Shown piece after piece: positions 27,428 through 38,737 of a DNA stretch of 64,000 nucleotides. The first letter of the stretch is position 1; each line of letters begins with the position of its first letter. The translations under genes and the position numbers were made by a program. The stretch lies in assembly GCF_008831285.2 (NCBI RefSeq), contig NC_045139.1, forward strand, positions 33,329,706-33,393,705, given 5' to 3'. Origin of the DNA: Nymphaea colorata. Lineage: Eukaryota; Streptophyta; Magnoliopsida; Nymphaeales; Nymphaeaceae. Under the pieces are notes generated by a model. It was not told the origin of the DNA, searched no databases, and saw only the letters and a list, made by a program, of their open reading frames with translations.

Positions 27428-28940
27428 CTATAGCAGCAATAGTACCAGCAAGGAAACAGCCGCAGCCACCAACAAGGGCAGACCGAGCCCACGACCCCAC
27501 CGGGGCGGGGCCCCGCTTGTCGTGTCGGAATCCGGCACGCCGGAGAATATCATCGTGTTGTTGATCAACGGCAGGCCGGCGGCCTCCGGGTCCTGCGGGC
27601 GCGCCGATTTCTGACTGCAAAAAGAAAAGGCAAAGGCAAATGCCAAAACGATCAGTTCCTTGATCACATCATCAACAACGCCGGTGGTAGGTCGGACGGC
27701 CTAAATCTAGCAAAAGTTAACACCGACTCGCCACCTAGAGATCGGCAGCTACCTAGTTAATCGTTTCTCCGCCAAGAGCAAAAGACAAAAGAAGCCTTAC
27801 TTCGACCACTATTTACGTCACCGCCATAAAAGACAACGGCCGGTTTAAAAAACGAAAAGACGAAATCACCCTCCCACAATTACCGAGCCAACGGCTACTT
27901 AAATCCCCCCGTCCCGACGAAAACACTCTAAATTACCAAAACAGCGAACTATTTTAAAATTTTACATTTTCGTACCCATTGCAGAAAATAAACTGACGAT
28001 TTCCCCTTAACGCGTTTTTTCCCGACTGCTAAAACAGAAACAGGGAGGGAGGAAGAACAATGGCGAACCTTGGGATGGAAGGGCAGAAGGTGATGGTGTA
28101 GTCGGCGGAGGTGCAGGTGAAGGTGCTGGTGCCGTCGTCGTAGGCGTAGCTGTAGGCTCGGGGGCAGGCGTTCTTGAAGAACTGGGAGTAAGGAGTGGGC
28201 TTGCAGGTGTTGGGGTTGCCGTAGCTGCCGCTGCAGCAGTACTGCGGGTCGCCGAAGGCCTCGCACGCGCTCTTGCAGGCGACGACACTGTCCCCGGCCG
28301 ACGCCACCCGCAGCATCGACGGGCATAGCCCGTTGAGGTCCACCAGGCAGCCCGTGGCCGTGCAGTTGCCTGATCCGCCCTGCGGCGTCACCAGCATCGG
28401 CAGGTTGAACCCGTCCACCAAGCTCACGTCGTAGAAGTCGAGGGCGCCGTTCCCCAGTGTGAACTCCGCCAAGGTGGCCGGTGGGGCTGCGCCACCGCCG
28501 GAACACTCCAGGGTGCCGGAGCCGCAGTCGCCGGTCACGCAGGTGAACTTTCCGTTCGAGTCCGTCGTGCAGTGGGACCGGGCCCAGAACCGGCCCGACC
28601 ACGTGCTGGGCGCCGTCAGTGTCGTCGACGCCCCCTGGTCAAGCTCGAAGCCGGTGGTCGACAGCGGCGACGTCCCTGCATTCGCGAGTATGCCCGGCCA
28701 TATCGTGTAAGGGCAGTTGTTGGTGAGCGTGAATGTAGCCGAAAGAACGCCTGAAATCACCATAAAAGAAAGAACAAAAGATGCTCTGTAAGAAACCATG
28801 GGCACTTGGGTGTTCCATTTTTCACCTTGAAAGGAAACAAGGAGAGTGATTCCTCCTTCGGCAACTATCTCTCTGGGCTTACCTGAGCAGTGGACGAGGA
28901 TGCATAAGAGGAAGACGCTGACCCGGCTAAAGGAAGCCAT
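27428..28940 (-). CDS. Thaumatin-like protein, predicted GPI-anchored (TLP copy 2)
   Basis: Three exons, 28940-28883, 28750-28069 and 27614-27428, join to a 308-residue protein with intron phases 1 and 2, exactly as in copy 1. Residues 1-23 (MASFSRVSVFLLCILVHCSG...) are a signal peptide; the mature part starts ATFTLTNNC. All 16 cysteines, the GKFTCVTGDCG signature and the REDDD cleft residues are present. The C-terminal exon ends in a 20-residue hydrophobic tail rich in Leu/Val/Ala after a polar linker, fitting GPI anchoring at the plasma membrane or apoplast. An upstream in-frame ATG (28952) would add four residues, but the 28940 ATG has the better +4 context. Intron 1 is 132 bp, in frame and free of stops, and its 3' part carries a second possible start (28799). 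Family role: PR-5-type extracellular protein; specific substrate unknown. Confidence 0.93.
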
Positions 28941-28950
28941 TGATCTCCGC

Positions 28951-28952
<2 letters not shown>

Positions 28953-28991
<39 letters not shown>
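28953..28991. repeat. (GA)n microsatellite in the TLP copy 2 leader
   Basis: About 38 bp of GA on the plus strand, that is (CT)n in the transcript, lying just upstream of the start codon. CT-rich leaders are common in plant genes and may affect expression. Confidence 0.9.
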
Positions 28992-28994
<3 letters not shown>

Positions 28995-29070
28995 GATTCT
29001 GAACAACTCTTTGCAAACGGAAGTGTCGGAAGAACGGAGAAAGCTTGTTGTATGATGAGGAGGGAGGCCT

Positions 29071-29078
29071 TTTTATAG
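29071..29078 (-). promoter_or_regulatory. Putative TATA box of TLP copy 2
   Basis: CTATAAAAAG on the minus strand, about 130 bp upstream of the ATG. Another TATA-like site (CTATAAATAG) lies near 29166-29175. Confidence 0.6.
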
Positions 29079-29079
29079 T

Positions 29080-31274
29080 GGTAATGTGAAGAAGAAGAAG
29101 AGATTAAAGTAATGGCAGTCGGCGAACGAGGGCGGTTATGTCTCCTGCTGACGACCTATTTGCTCCTATTTATAGAGAGGGATGAGAGACAACCCCAACC
29201 CCCACCACCACTGTTTCTCTGTCCCTCTTCCTCCTGCGCGAGGAAGATGATGGAGAAAAAGGAAAGGAGGAAGAAGGCTGATAACGTGCGTTGCAGACAG
29301 TGGATGGACGGGACAGACCTTTATAAAGACGTGGTATTACCGACATAAAACCAACGGGACCCGGGGAGATAGAGAGACGTTACGAATGGAGCCCGAGCGA
29401 AGCGGGACCTGCTTCGGGCCGCGTGTTGAGAATGAGCCTGTCGAGGTCAGAGGTTCGAGTCTGGTTTGACCACGCGAAACGGCTGCGTACGTGAGGTCGC
29501 GCTGGATAGAATGGGCCGGGTTGCGTTTCCCACGGTTTTGGCGCATATTTGGCGGCGGCTGGGGCAACAAACGGGTGATTCTCTGCCGCCACATTTCAAA
29601 GAGTCAAACCTGGCTCGGAGTGGGTCCGGACTTGGATTTGACCTCGCCCTACCGGTTTTGACTCCCTCGCTTTTACGAGGGTACCCCCTCGTACCTCTCC
29701 CCTCCTTGAGATTCGTAACGAGATTTTTCCGATATTTTCTTTTTACTGCCGTTATTATATATATATATATATATATAAAAGAGTTGACATAAGGAAAAAG
29801 TTGCAGCTTAACACATGTTGTTGAGTGTTGGTAGTATTACGTCTTCGACAGCAGATTTATTGATTTTTGTTGTTAAAAGCATGACTTATGTGTTGCAAGA
29901 GACATAGTATCACGGAAGCCTTGTTAATGCTTTCGTAACTTTGCTTAAGGAGTACAACGTAACTTGTCGAATTAGAAGCTTATACGATTCAATTCGCATG
30001 AATATTATGTTTCGCATCTTAAATCTTAAGATGGTAGGATGCGATAATAAGTTGAAGAAAGCACAGATGCCTATACAACCTCTCTCTCACTTGAAATAAA
30101 ACTTTAAGATAGATTATCAATTCGTTCTAATTGCCATGCATCTTTGTGATGCTTGGAATATCTTACAAACCCAAGAACTTTTTAAATATTTGAACCGCAG
30201 ATAAATTCTTTGACAAAAACTTTTAGTTAAAAATCTTGCTCTAGAGAAGCCTAAATATAAACGTGTATAGGGTATTAAATTTGTGAAAAGTATTTAAAAC
30301 CATACATCGCACACTCCTTGTGTACGACGCTAAACATAACATAAATGGTTATTGAATAAATGATTGTCTTGGTTTTTAACAATTTTAATAAGAAGTGGGT
30401 TGAAATCTGAAAGTGGGTTGAAATCTGCGGATCCAAGAGCTTGAGTCTATGAGTGGATTGGGTTGTAACCTCCAGCTGCATTTCTTTTTACTATTAACAA
30501 ATTGGTCGGTTAGTCGCACCCACCTGGCCCAGGTCCAGGTTGGGCGGCAGCGCCTAGGCGGACCACTTCCCACGTAGCACGTTGCTATTGGTTCAACACT
30601 TAAAAAATCCCGGGGACACTCGCTCGCTGAACGGTTCAGATTCAGCCTCAAAGGCGGTCGGACCCTCCCAAACGGGTGCCCTGGTGAGAAAGAACGAAGG
30701 CTCAAACCTCGATGCATCCTGCTGTCAAGTCCTCGTCTGTTTCACTCAAAAGACAAAAAGGATATTTTGGGTTTTCGGTGGCAACTTTTACACGTGCCAG
30801 CTACCTGTGAGATGGCTTGGTGAACGAGTTATCCTGTGGGACACAGTAGTTTTGGCTAGCTGTCCGCGTGTTCAATGTTCGGACTGGGTGGGGGACAGTG
30901 AGGCAGGTCGAAGGCAATTAAGACCGCCCAGCTTAACGTACTCCATGACGACAGGCAGGATGCGAAACGTGTTTGCTCCGGGCCCATTAATGATCGGAAC
31001 CTTTTGTCCGTTACGCCAAATCAAGACGCTTGTGGTCCGGCCTTTACGAGACAACGGAAAATCGTAATTTATAAACATTTGGGATTGCAGGTTGACGTTA
31101 TTTAGTGTGCATGCATCGGACGAGGGCGGTCAGTTTTTATCGGATACGAATCAGATCTGATTGGATCCGAATCAGGAACCGGTTAGACAAGGTGCTTAAC
31201 CTTATTTGTAGCTTCTGGTGCAACCAACTGATCTGCTCCGTCTCATATTAGTTGGATTGGTTGTCCAAACACCA

Positions 31275-31276
<2 letters not shown>
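29080..31276. other. Upstream flank of TLP copy 2 with two GC-rich islands
   Basis: Two GC-rich patches, about 29,345-29,700 and 30,500-31,060, stand out from the AT-rich flank. The first has a GGTTCGAGTCTGG string like a tRNA B box, but the arms do not pair as a tRNA should. Open frames in both patches show no known domain. An (AT)n tract is at about 29,757-29,777. Confidence 0.5.

Positions 31277-31322
<46 letters not shown>
31277..31322. repeat. (TA)n microsatellite
   Basis: 46 bp of uninterrupted TA. Confidence 0.97.
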
Positions 31323-31327
<5 letters not shown>

Positions 31328-32740
31328 GAACGGATGCATCATCTCCAACCAACCATCATCAACCTTTTTTTCTTTTTTCGAATAGTTCTAGTTGTTGTAT
31401 GCATATTGAGTTTTTCACTTAATTGTACAACAAAGTCGTTTTCGATTATACAAGTTCAACTTTTCACTAGCATCTTTATGACCACAAGAATGAATTTGCA
31501 CAATGCATCGTCTTAAGGCATATTAGGTGAAACTTTATTATGTTAATCATGTCTACTTTCACATTTAAGTCATGGTCAATCTGAAACTAATGCTGAATGC
31601 TTTCTTATGAGCATCCAACTAGTTGGCAGCAGAAATTCCCGAGTTAGGCAGCCTGCTTTTGTTTCTTTGAAACTTGGCAGAGTCATGTTACGCCAGCAGA
31701 ACATTGCTTTTTGAATTTCGTTTCAAGAAAAAACTTGAAACGGATAAACCTTCTGATATTTCACTGTGTCTCATGAAACTTTTGAAGAACTATTTGCTAA
31801 ATTAATTTGAATTCCAAAATATAAATACATTGGGAAGTGCAACAATCTATAATAAGACTACAAACTATAATATGACAAATGTTCTAGACTGTTAAATTCC
31901 ATGAAAATGTGTTACAAGCGTATCTTTTATTTGTTGATAAGTTGATAACTCAGAAGATTACAAACTTTTGTTGTCTTCACTTGTAATTAGTTTAAATTTA
32001 ACCAAAAGATTACTTTTTTTTTAGTTTAAATTTAACCATCTTGAAATTTGAGTAAACATAATTTGCCCCTAGATCATATAATTTCTAGCTCCAGTTTCTG
32101 CCAATGATTGGAGCTCTCCCAAAAAAATAAAAAATAAAAAGAAGAGGACGAAAGATAGATTGATTCGTGAAAGGATAGAAACTTGCAACCCTGAGCCACA
32201 TAAAACGTCAATGCCCTTACAAAGTCAGCATGCTTTGAAAAACTTTTGGTGATGAGAATCGTCCATAAGCGATGATTGTGCCTTGGATAAAAAGGCGGAG
32301 ATTCTCCTTTGATAACATTCCCTCGATCATCAAACGCCAACCATTCAAAGTAAAACAAAAAGAAGAGAGAAAGAAGAATCTGGCTCTTCTTTTAAATGTG
32401 CCAAAATTATAAACGAACGAACGAACTCACACTAGTATCGTGCGTGTCCTTCAGAACCATGCTTTAGTGAGATAAGTGCCTTGCAATTGCGCGGAAACAT
32501 ATAAACTTGAAAGAGATAGGCAGCTGCAGCTAGAATCAGAAGTTCAGAGACAAAAAAAAAACGATAAGGTCCTACCAATATAGATTTGGAAGACGAATTC
32601 GATAGAGAAGAACATACTTATCTAGGATAGCACAGAAGAGAGGGAAGAAAAAAATCAGAAATTCTTCCTGGTTGTGGCCGTCAAAGGAGTTTGCTGAGAG
32701 ATGATAGATGTGGAATGGAGATGGTGGAACCTTTGGAATT
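31323..32740. other. Gene-free stretch
   Basis: AT-rich, with a short direct repeat TAGTTTAAATTTAACCA near 31,987 and 32,021. No gene recognised. Confidence 0.5.
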
Positions 32741-32744
32741 AATA

Positions 32745-32962
32745 GACGTTTACTGACGGTAAAACGCCGCAGTGAAATATAGTGACGGACTTGGACGTCA
32801 GAATAAGATGAAACATACTGATGGTTTTTAAAGATCATCAATGACACCAACTACACTATATACTGACAGATTAGGTGGTCCGTCAGAAAATGTATTACTA
32901 AAGGTTTCACGGTTTGCACTAACATTCTCTTCGTGTCAGCAAAACTGCAGTTTTTTGTAGTC
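32745..32962. mobile_element. Possible CACTA-like terminal fragment
   Basis: Repeated TGACGG / CCGTCA strings in both orientations lead to a right edge TTTTTTGTAGTC, which is a CACTA terminus (TTTTTTGTAGTG) with the last base changed. No matching left end was found nearby, so this is probably one end of a decayed element. Confidence 0.45.
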
Positions 32963-33242
32963 TAAACCTCCACTGAGTAAATCAACTTGTGGAGCAAACG
33001 TTTGAACAGCGAGTGGTACATTGGATTTCTCGATCAGAAACCACAGATTCTTCTTTCATTCAAGTCGGGAGTGAACACAAGTGAAGAGCAGGATGGAAGA
33101 TGGAGTTCATGAAAGAATATTGTGGCAGATATCCAGTTATTGAAACATTTAATGCAGAAACAGATGCATGCCAAAATGAAAAAAAACTTTACTAAGAGAC
33201 TGTTTAAATACATGGAACTCCGTTGTGTTTGGATCTTAGATC

Positions 33243-33419
33243 CAGGGGTGGAGCCATGATTTTTTTCAGGGGTGAGCCAAATGGTTTGCGGGTCGGGCCA
33301 AGAGGAGCGATGGGTCGGGCTAAATTAAAAAAATTTGACTTTTTCAATATATAAAAAAAAAAATTTCCTGCGCTCACCCCGCCCCCATAGCCCAGGCAGC
33401 CCCCCTCCCTCCACCCCTG
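33243..33419. mobile_element. hAT-type MITE, 177 bp, perfect TIR and TSD
   Basis: Perfect 11-bp inverted repeats CAGGGGTGGAG at both ends, with CTTAGATC exactly duplicated at 33235-33242 and 33420-33427. No coding capacity; a typical non-autonomous hAT structure. Intact ends suggest a fairly recent insertion. Confidence 0.9.
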
Positions 33420-33427
33420 CTTAGATC

Positions 33428-34924
33428 CACAGTGATCTGAGATCCTTTGGATCTCAAATTTATGGATTTAAGGTCAGATCTCCCTTTTATCGGGCCTTAA
33501 CTCTATGGCTTTAAACATATAACATGGATCTTAAATCCATTATACTGTGAGTTTTAGTTTGGGTCTCCCAAAATATACCTTAAATATTCAGGCTTAAAAC
33601 TATTGGGCATTTTGTACTAGGTAGTTTTTTGTGTAATTTTTCTTCTACCTTCCATTTACTCCATCTGTTTGATTTCATGAAGCTTTTGTTCCCGGCAGAC
33701 AGACAGTTTGCAACTGAAACTTTCTACCAAATTTGAAATTAAAGTTCTACCTCCACATAAAAGTTCATGCATTCAAACGAGAGCAACAACGCATGGAACA
33801 ATTTATGCAACTGCTTACGACAGCTTAACTTTGTGCAAGATTGACTGTTTGCCTGGAAAGAAGCAACAGAAGAGCTCATGAATTGGCTTTGTTTGTCTAC
33901 TCGAACCGGTAAGAAAGCTGGGAGAATCAATCTCTCAAATTATTGCACTGCCCACGTCGTCCTTCTGTACAGTCTTTCTAATTAATTAACATAGCTGTCT
34001 GCCATACCCCATTGTTTTTATATTCTAAAAAACAAAGTGAAACAAATAGAGATGCAGTGTATTAGTTCGCAAGGTGGTTTGATTCCTTTTAAAACTTATG
34101 TTATGTCATAGTGTGCTTTACGTCTGCTTTACGTCTGAATCGTAAAAAGTCTCGAAGTATGCTCTATGAACCCAAGTAGGTGAGCACAAGGGGGGGTCAC
34201 AGTGATCTCTCTTAGAGGCGGTTTAATGAACATTCCACACTTAAAAATGAAAAAAAAAAAAAGAGATTGCTTCTGCTGTCCTGTTGTCCAATTTTAAGCC
34301 CACAACCCAATCAAATTTAGCCCCGATAGTTGTTCTCCTAGTTCATTCTTCATTAAACTTGTGCCTTCTTATTGAGGTCCTTCCGCACGTATCAGCGGCT
34401 ACCCATGGTATCAATTGGTTTCCTAACTAATAATAGGCAGGCAAAGTTTCCAAAAATCAAAAGTTTTTGCTAAATAAATAAAGCATTTTCAATTAATTTT
34501 AAGTTACTTTCTATTTAATAAAAATGTGTGATAATTAGATCATGTTTTCTATGGGAATCAGATTTAGATTAAGTCTGGGATCAACTTGATTTAGTAAGTC
34601 ATATATGAGAAAAAAATCCGAAAAATCAAATATGATCAAACGTTTACCAAGTCTCTAACCATATTCATTATCATCTCTAATGACAACCTTTGAGATGTTG
34701 ACTATCCCATAAAAACTCTCTTCCCTTGAGGGCAGCTGTTATACCGGCTCGGATCAGTGATTAATAGGTGGCAGGCCGCGAAATTGAGTAGCATGGGCAG
34801 CTACAACTGATTTTGTTCCCATAGAGGAAGTAATGGGCCGCCATGCAGCATGGGCTAACCCTAGGCGCCAATGAAGCTATGGACCATAGGGGCAAGGGTC
34901 AAAAAAAGAAGTGGTTTCTACTTT
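33428..34924. other. Gene-free stretch
   Basis: AT-rich unique-looking sequence. Nothing supported. Confidence 0.5.
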
Positions 34925-34932
34925 CTCGCAAC

Positions 34933-35255
34933 CTATGTCACCATAGTGCGGGGGTGCGGGTGCTGGTACGGGTGCGAGTGTCGGAACGGCACATCTCAAA
35001 AAATTTAGGTGCGGTGAAGGTATTTTTTTTATTTTTTTTTATTTATAATATATATAACAGAATAAGTATATTATTACAATTTAGTTATTAATGTATATAA
35101 CATACTTGAATAATTGTATTGCATAGAAAAATATCAAAACAATAGTAATATGACATTTTAATTGGGCTCGGGTGTGAGTCGGAGCTGCACTCATGTTCGC
35201 CTGACTCGATGCGGACTCCGGTGCGACAGTAAAATATAAGAGTCTGGTGACTTAG
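34933..35255 (+). mobile_element. hAT-type MITE, copy A of an inverted pair, perfect TSD
   Basis: Ends CTATGTCACCA and, reversed, CTAAGTCACCA. CTCGCAAC flanks exactly at 34925-34932 and 35256-35263. GC-rich ends (GTGCGGGTGC...) surround an AT-rich core of about 150 bp. A second copy lies in the opposite orientation at 38394-38729. Confidence 0.88.
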
Positions 35256-35263
35256 CTCGCAAC

Positions 35264-36478
35264 ATAAAAACTTTGCACTTAAAGCGATCGAGAGTTTGAA
35301 TCCATGACTGCTTTCTTGGTATAAATTGATCAGGGTCGGTTATTTAAAGAAACAAGGGGACTATGAATCTGAGTCATTGCATAGTTACGAAATTTTGATT
35401 TTATTTCAACTTAAAGTTTTCTTTATCTTTACCTTAGATCCGACTGGATCCGGTGAAAGCCGTACAGGTGCGAGAAACAATGAAAAGTAATAAATATATG
35501 TGGCTTAAAAAATAAGATGCTGTGTACGCTAAACCGGAATTTAATGCTGTGTATGCTTTGAATCATGTAATAAATATATATGGCTTAAAAAATAAGATGC
35601 TGTGTATGCTTTGAATCATGTCTTAAGTTATTTTCGCCTGTCTGCCACATTCTTGCGGTTATAATTTAATGAGGATAACAATAAGAAAATAATTGCATGA
35701 CCGTCCAAACCGGCTTTCGAGACCAAGCACACTGTGTTGGCATGCTGGTCGATCAAGCAATGCTTTAATTTTTTCAAATCTTTATAAAAATGATGCCAGT
35801 TTGGGTACTATATGGTACAGTGTTATTATATTATGTGATTTTTTTTTAAATCTCCGGACAAGTTTTTTTTTAACCTTTACTTAGGACAAATGGCTTTTGG
35901 TTTTGATTTGTTTTGGTGTTTGGGTAGATTTATGGTGCACTTTTCAACTTAAATACTTAAATAAAGTGCGTGTCATAACACAAATTAACACACCTAAGAA
36001 CATAGCGGCCACAGGGTTTTATCTCTAACGTCTTAATGTATTAAGATCGGTTTTTTGTGGGACTTTTTGTTCTCAAATTTTGTTATATATTTTCATTTTA
36101 TCGGCTTAATGTATCAACACATCAAGACTGAGTTGCTTTGCTGCCAGACTCTTCGGACACTTTTTAACGACTTTTACATATTTAACTGTCACAAAAAAAA
36201 AACCTGTAGAGAAAGGCTTCGTTATCATCCATGTCACACATGAGTTGACAAAAAAATACGTTATTACATGTATTTAAAAAAGAAAATATATTAGAAAAAC
36301 AAGAAAATATTTTTAAAATGAAGAAGGTATGACACTTGTATGCCAATGAATTAATTCCATCGGCCACCCATTTGAATCCCCGGCCCATTAAAGTTGACTA
36401 TTACAAGACTGCCTAAATGTTGGTAAAATTTTTTGCTGCCTGATTGCTATTGAGGAATGCATATATATAACTTCATTT
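35264..36478. other. Gene-free stretch with an 80-bp tandem duplication
   Basis: Two adjacent near-identical units start at 35488 and 35568 (both contain GGCTTAAAAAATAAGATGC). No gene recognised. Confidence 0.6.
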
Positions 36479-36481
36479 TGC

Positions 36482-36505
36482 CTCCAACAAAACGTTTTGT
36501 TGGAG
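36482..36505. repeat. Perfect 24-bp palindrome
   Basis: A perfect inverted repeat with no spacer, centred between 36493 and 36494; its core is CAACAAAACGTTTTGTTG. It may be a transposon-derived remnant, since the next 250 bp also hold imperfect inverted repeats (for example GTGTCTTCCAAAGACAC). Confidence 0.85.
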
Positions 36506-36749
36506 TGTTGGGATAACATTAAAGCCAAGTTATTTTTCAAAATAAGTTTTCAAAAAAACTTGGTTTCGAAGGGGTCTCCCTAACTATTCAAAAAAATGTG
36601 GTAAATACAAGAACCAATTTTTAGAAAATAATTAAAAAATAACTTTTCTTCAAAACAGCTTTTTAGATGGTGTCTTCCAAAGACACCCTTAAAATAAGGG
36701 TGAATTCTTCCTTTAAAAAAATCAGTTAATGTCATCTAAAAAGCACCAA

Positions 36750-38385
36750 GATCTCATTTTATTTTACTTGGCTCTGTCTTTTCTTTTTAAGTAAATCTCT
36801 AAGGGGTTTAGTGCAACCGTTGGAGCCAAACTGTTTGGTTGGCGGCACCCAGTACCGAAAACAATCCTTACATTGAAGGATACAGGTTTGGTGGAAGCTT
36901 CCGCTTTCTTCTAAATATTGAAAAACTCTGTTCACCCATAATTCTTTTTTTAAGAACATCTATTGTGATTTCATTAGCAGAAATTACATATTAAAAACAA
37001 TATTAATTTAGAATTGCTTAGCTAAAAGCTCCTGGCGTGCAAGGTGGGGATTGAGTATCTCTTTGGCGCATTTGCCGGCATAGCACCGGGAAATTTAAAT
37101 CATTCCATCCTTTTTTTTTTTTTTGTCTTGTATGATTCCTGCGAAAGTTTCTCTCCCTAAAAATACCAAGTGCTGAAAAATATCTCAAGGATTCTCCTTG
37201 CCTACATTGTTTCGCCAGTCTTTTTCATCTCTTATCAGCAATCTTCTTCTTCCTGTCCCTTCTCGATCTTATCATTTTTAGCTACGTTGTTTTGAAAGGA
37301 AATCTTTTCCTGTGCGTAACCAAAAGCTGGATATAACTCAGTGTAAAACTATCAGATTCCGTCATCCCTGTCGTCATGAACTCTGATTTTTTACACGCTT
37401 AAAGAAAACTTAAATTGAATATTGGTAGGCAAAATTGTCGGAAGGAACTGGTGCAATAGAAGAGCGGGGTTGATGAACAGCCAATTTCCGTTTTCAAGCT
37501 TTTATAAATCAATTCTTTGTATTGTAAAAAAACACAAAAACACTGAGAGGCAAGTTTGAAGCATGGTAGTAACGGTACTCACTGGCAACTTTGACTCTCT
37601 TTTACTAAGATAAAATACTCATATTGATCAGAAAACAGCTTTTAAGTTACGGCTTATTATTTAGATACATTTTACATATGCATTTCATAAACACTATAAC
37701 TTGAAGGGACGAAGGGTTCTTGAGAGAAAATAAGTTGGGTGAAAGCTTGGGCTTACTCTTACTCAAGAAAATTCTATATAAAACAGCTCAACTTACCATT
37801 TATTATTTATATACCTTTCACATATGCATTTTGATTTGACATAACAATAGACTTTCTTTTTCCCAAAGGGCACTGACTACAGCTATAAAGATGGGGAATC
37901 AACCCAATGAGAAGTCATTCAAGATCACAAGGAACTAGTTTTAAGTAGACGACGTTCATTACAGTCGGTGGAATTCGGGAATGTAGCTTTCTTCCGAAAA
38001 TGTCAACATCATGAATGAGGAGTTTTGGAATGGAGTAGCATCATTCAATCACGTTTTCTGAGGCCCGATCGATCCACATATCTGTGAGATTGCTTCTTTC
38101 TTTGCAGTTTATAGCTGGCGACGGAGACTGGGATGATGAGATAAAAAGCAGTGTGAATGGTAGCACGGCCTTTTGGCTTCTATCAAATTTCTTCCCATTT
38201 TGTTTGTATCACACTTCACCCACTGTTCCGTGTACGCTTCTTTGTACAATGATTGCATGCATGACACTAACATTTTACCTTAAATCTTTGGCCCATCTAG
38301 AGCAGCGGCCAATCACGGTGGCGTAATGAAATGAATCAGGCAAATAATGAAATTAAACACACCACCCGATGCATTCTAGTAGAGA
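36750..38385. other. Gene-free stretch
   Basis: No recognisable gene, RNA or bounded element. Confidence 0.5.
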
Positions 38386-38393
38386 GGTAGGAG

Positions 38394-38729
38394 CTAAGTC
38401 ACCAGACTCTTTTATTTTACTCCGCACCGAGTCTGCATCGAGTTCGGACATGGGTGCGGCTCCAACTCACACCCGAGCCCAATTAGAATGTCATGTTATT
38501 AAATTACTTATATGTTGTTATGATATTTTCTTATGCAATAGGATTATTCAAGTATGTTATATACATTAATAACTAAATAATAATAATATATATATATGCT
38601 TATTCTGGTATATATATAATAAATTAAAAATAATAATAATAATAAAATATTTTCACAGCACTGCCGCACCTAAATTTTTTTGGATGTGCCGTTCCCGCAC
38701 CCGCACTCGCACCCCGCACGGTGACATAG
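38394..38729 (-). mobile_element. hAT-type MITE, copy B of an inverted pair, perfect TSD
   Basis: Same family as 34933-35255 but reversed: begins CTAAGTCACCAGACTC and ends GGTGACATAG. GGTAGGAG flanks exactly at 38386-38393 and 38730-38737. The two copies are similar along their whole length, including the AT-rich core, and have different TSDs, so they inserted independently. Confidence 0.88.
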
Positions 38730-38737
38730 GGTAGGAG

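Noticed and set aside
27051-27620. 189-residue minus-strand frame
   Set aside because: It starts in TLP copy 2 exon 3 in the wrong frame and runs into the 3' flank; the spliced TLP frame explains the sequence.
27949-28602. 217- and 83-93-residue frames over TLP copy 2
   Set aside because: Arg/Pro/Ser-rich out-of-frame readings of the TLP exon.
29445-29465. GGTTCGAGTCTGG, a B-box-like string
   Set aside because: The T-arm does not pair and no A box or acceptor stem fits, so no tRNA is called.
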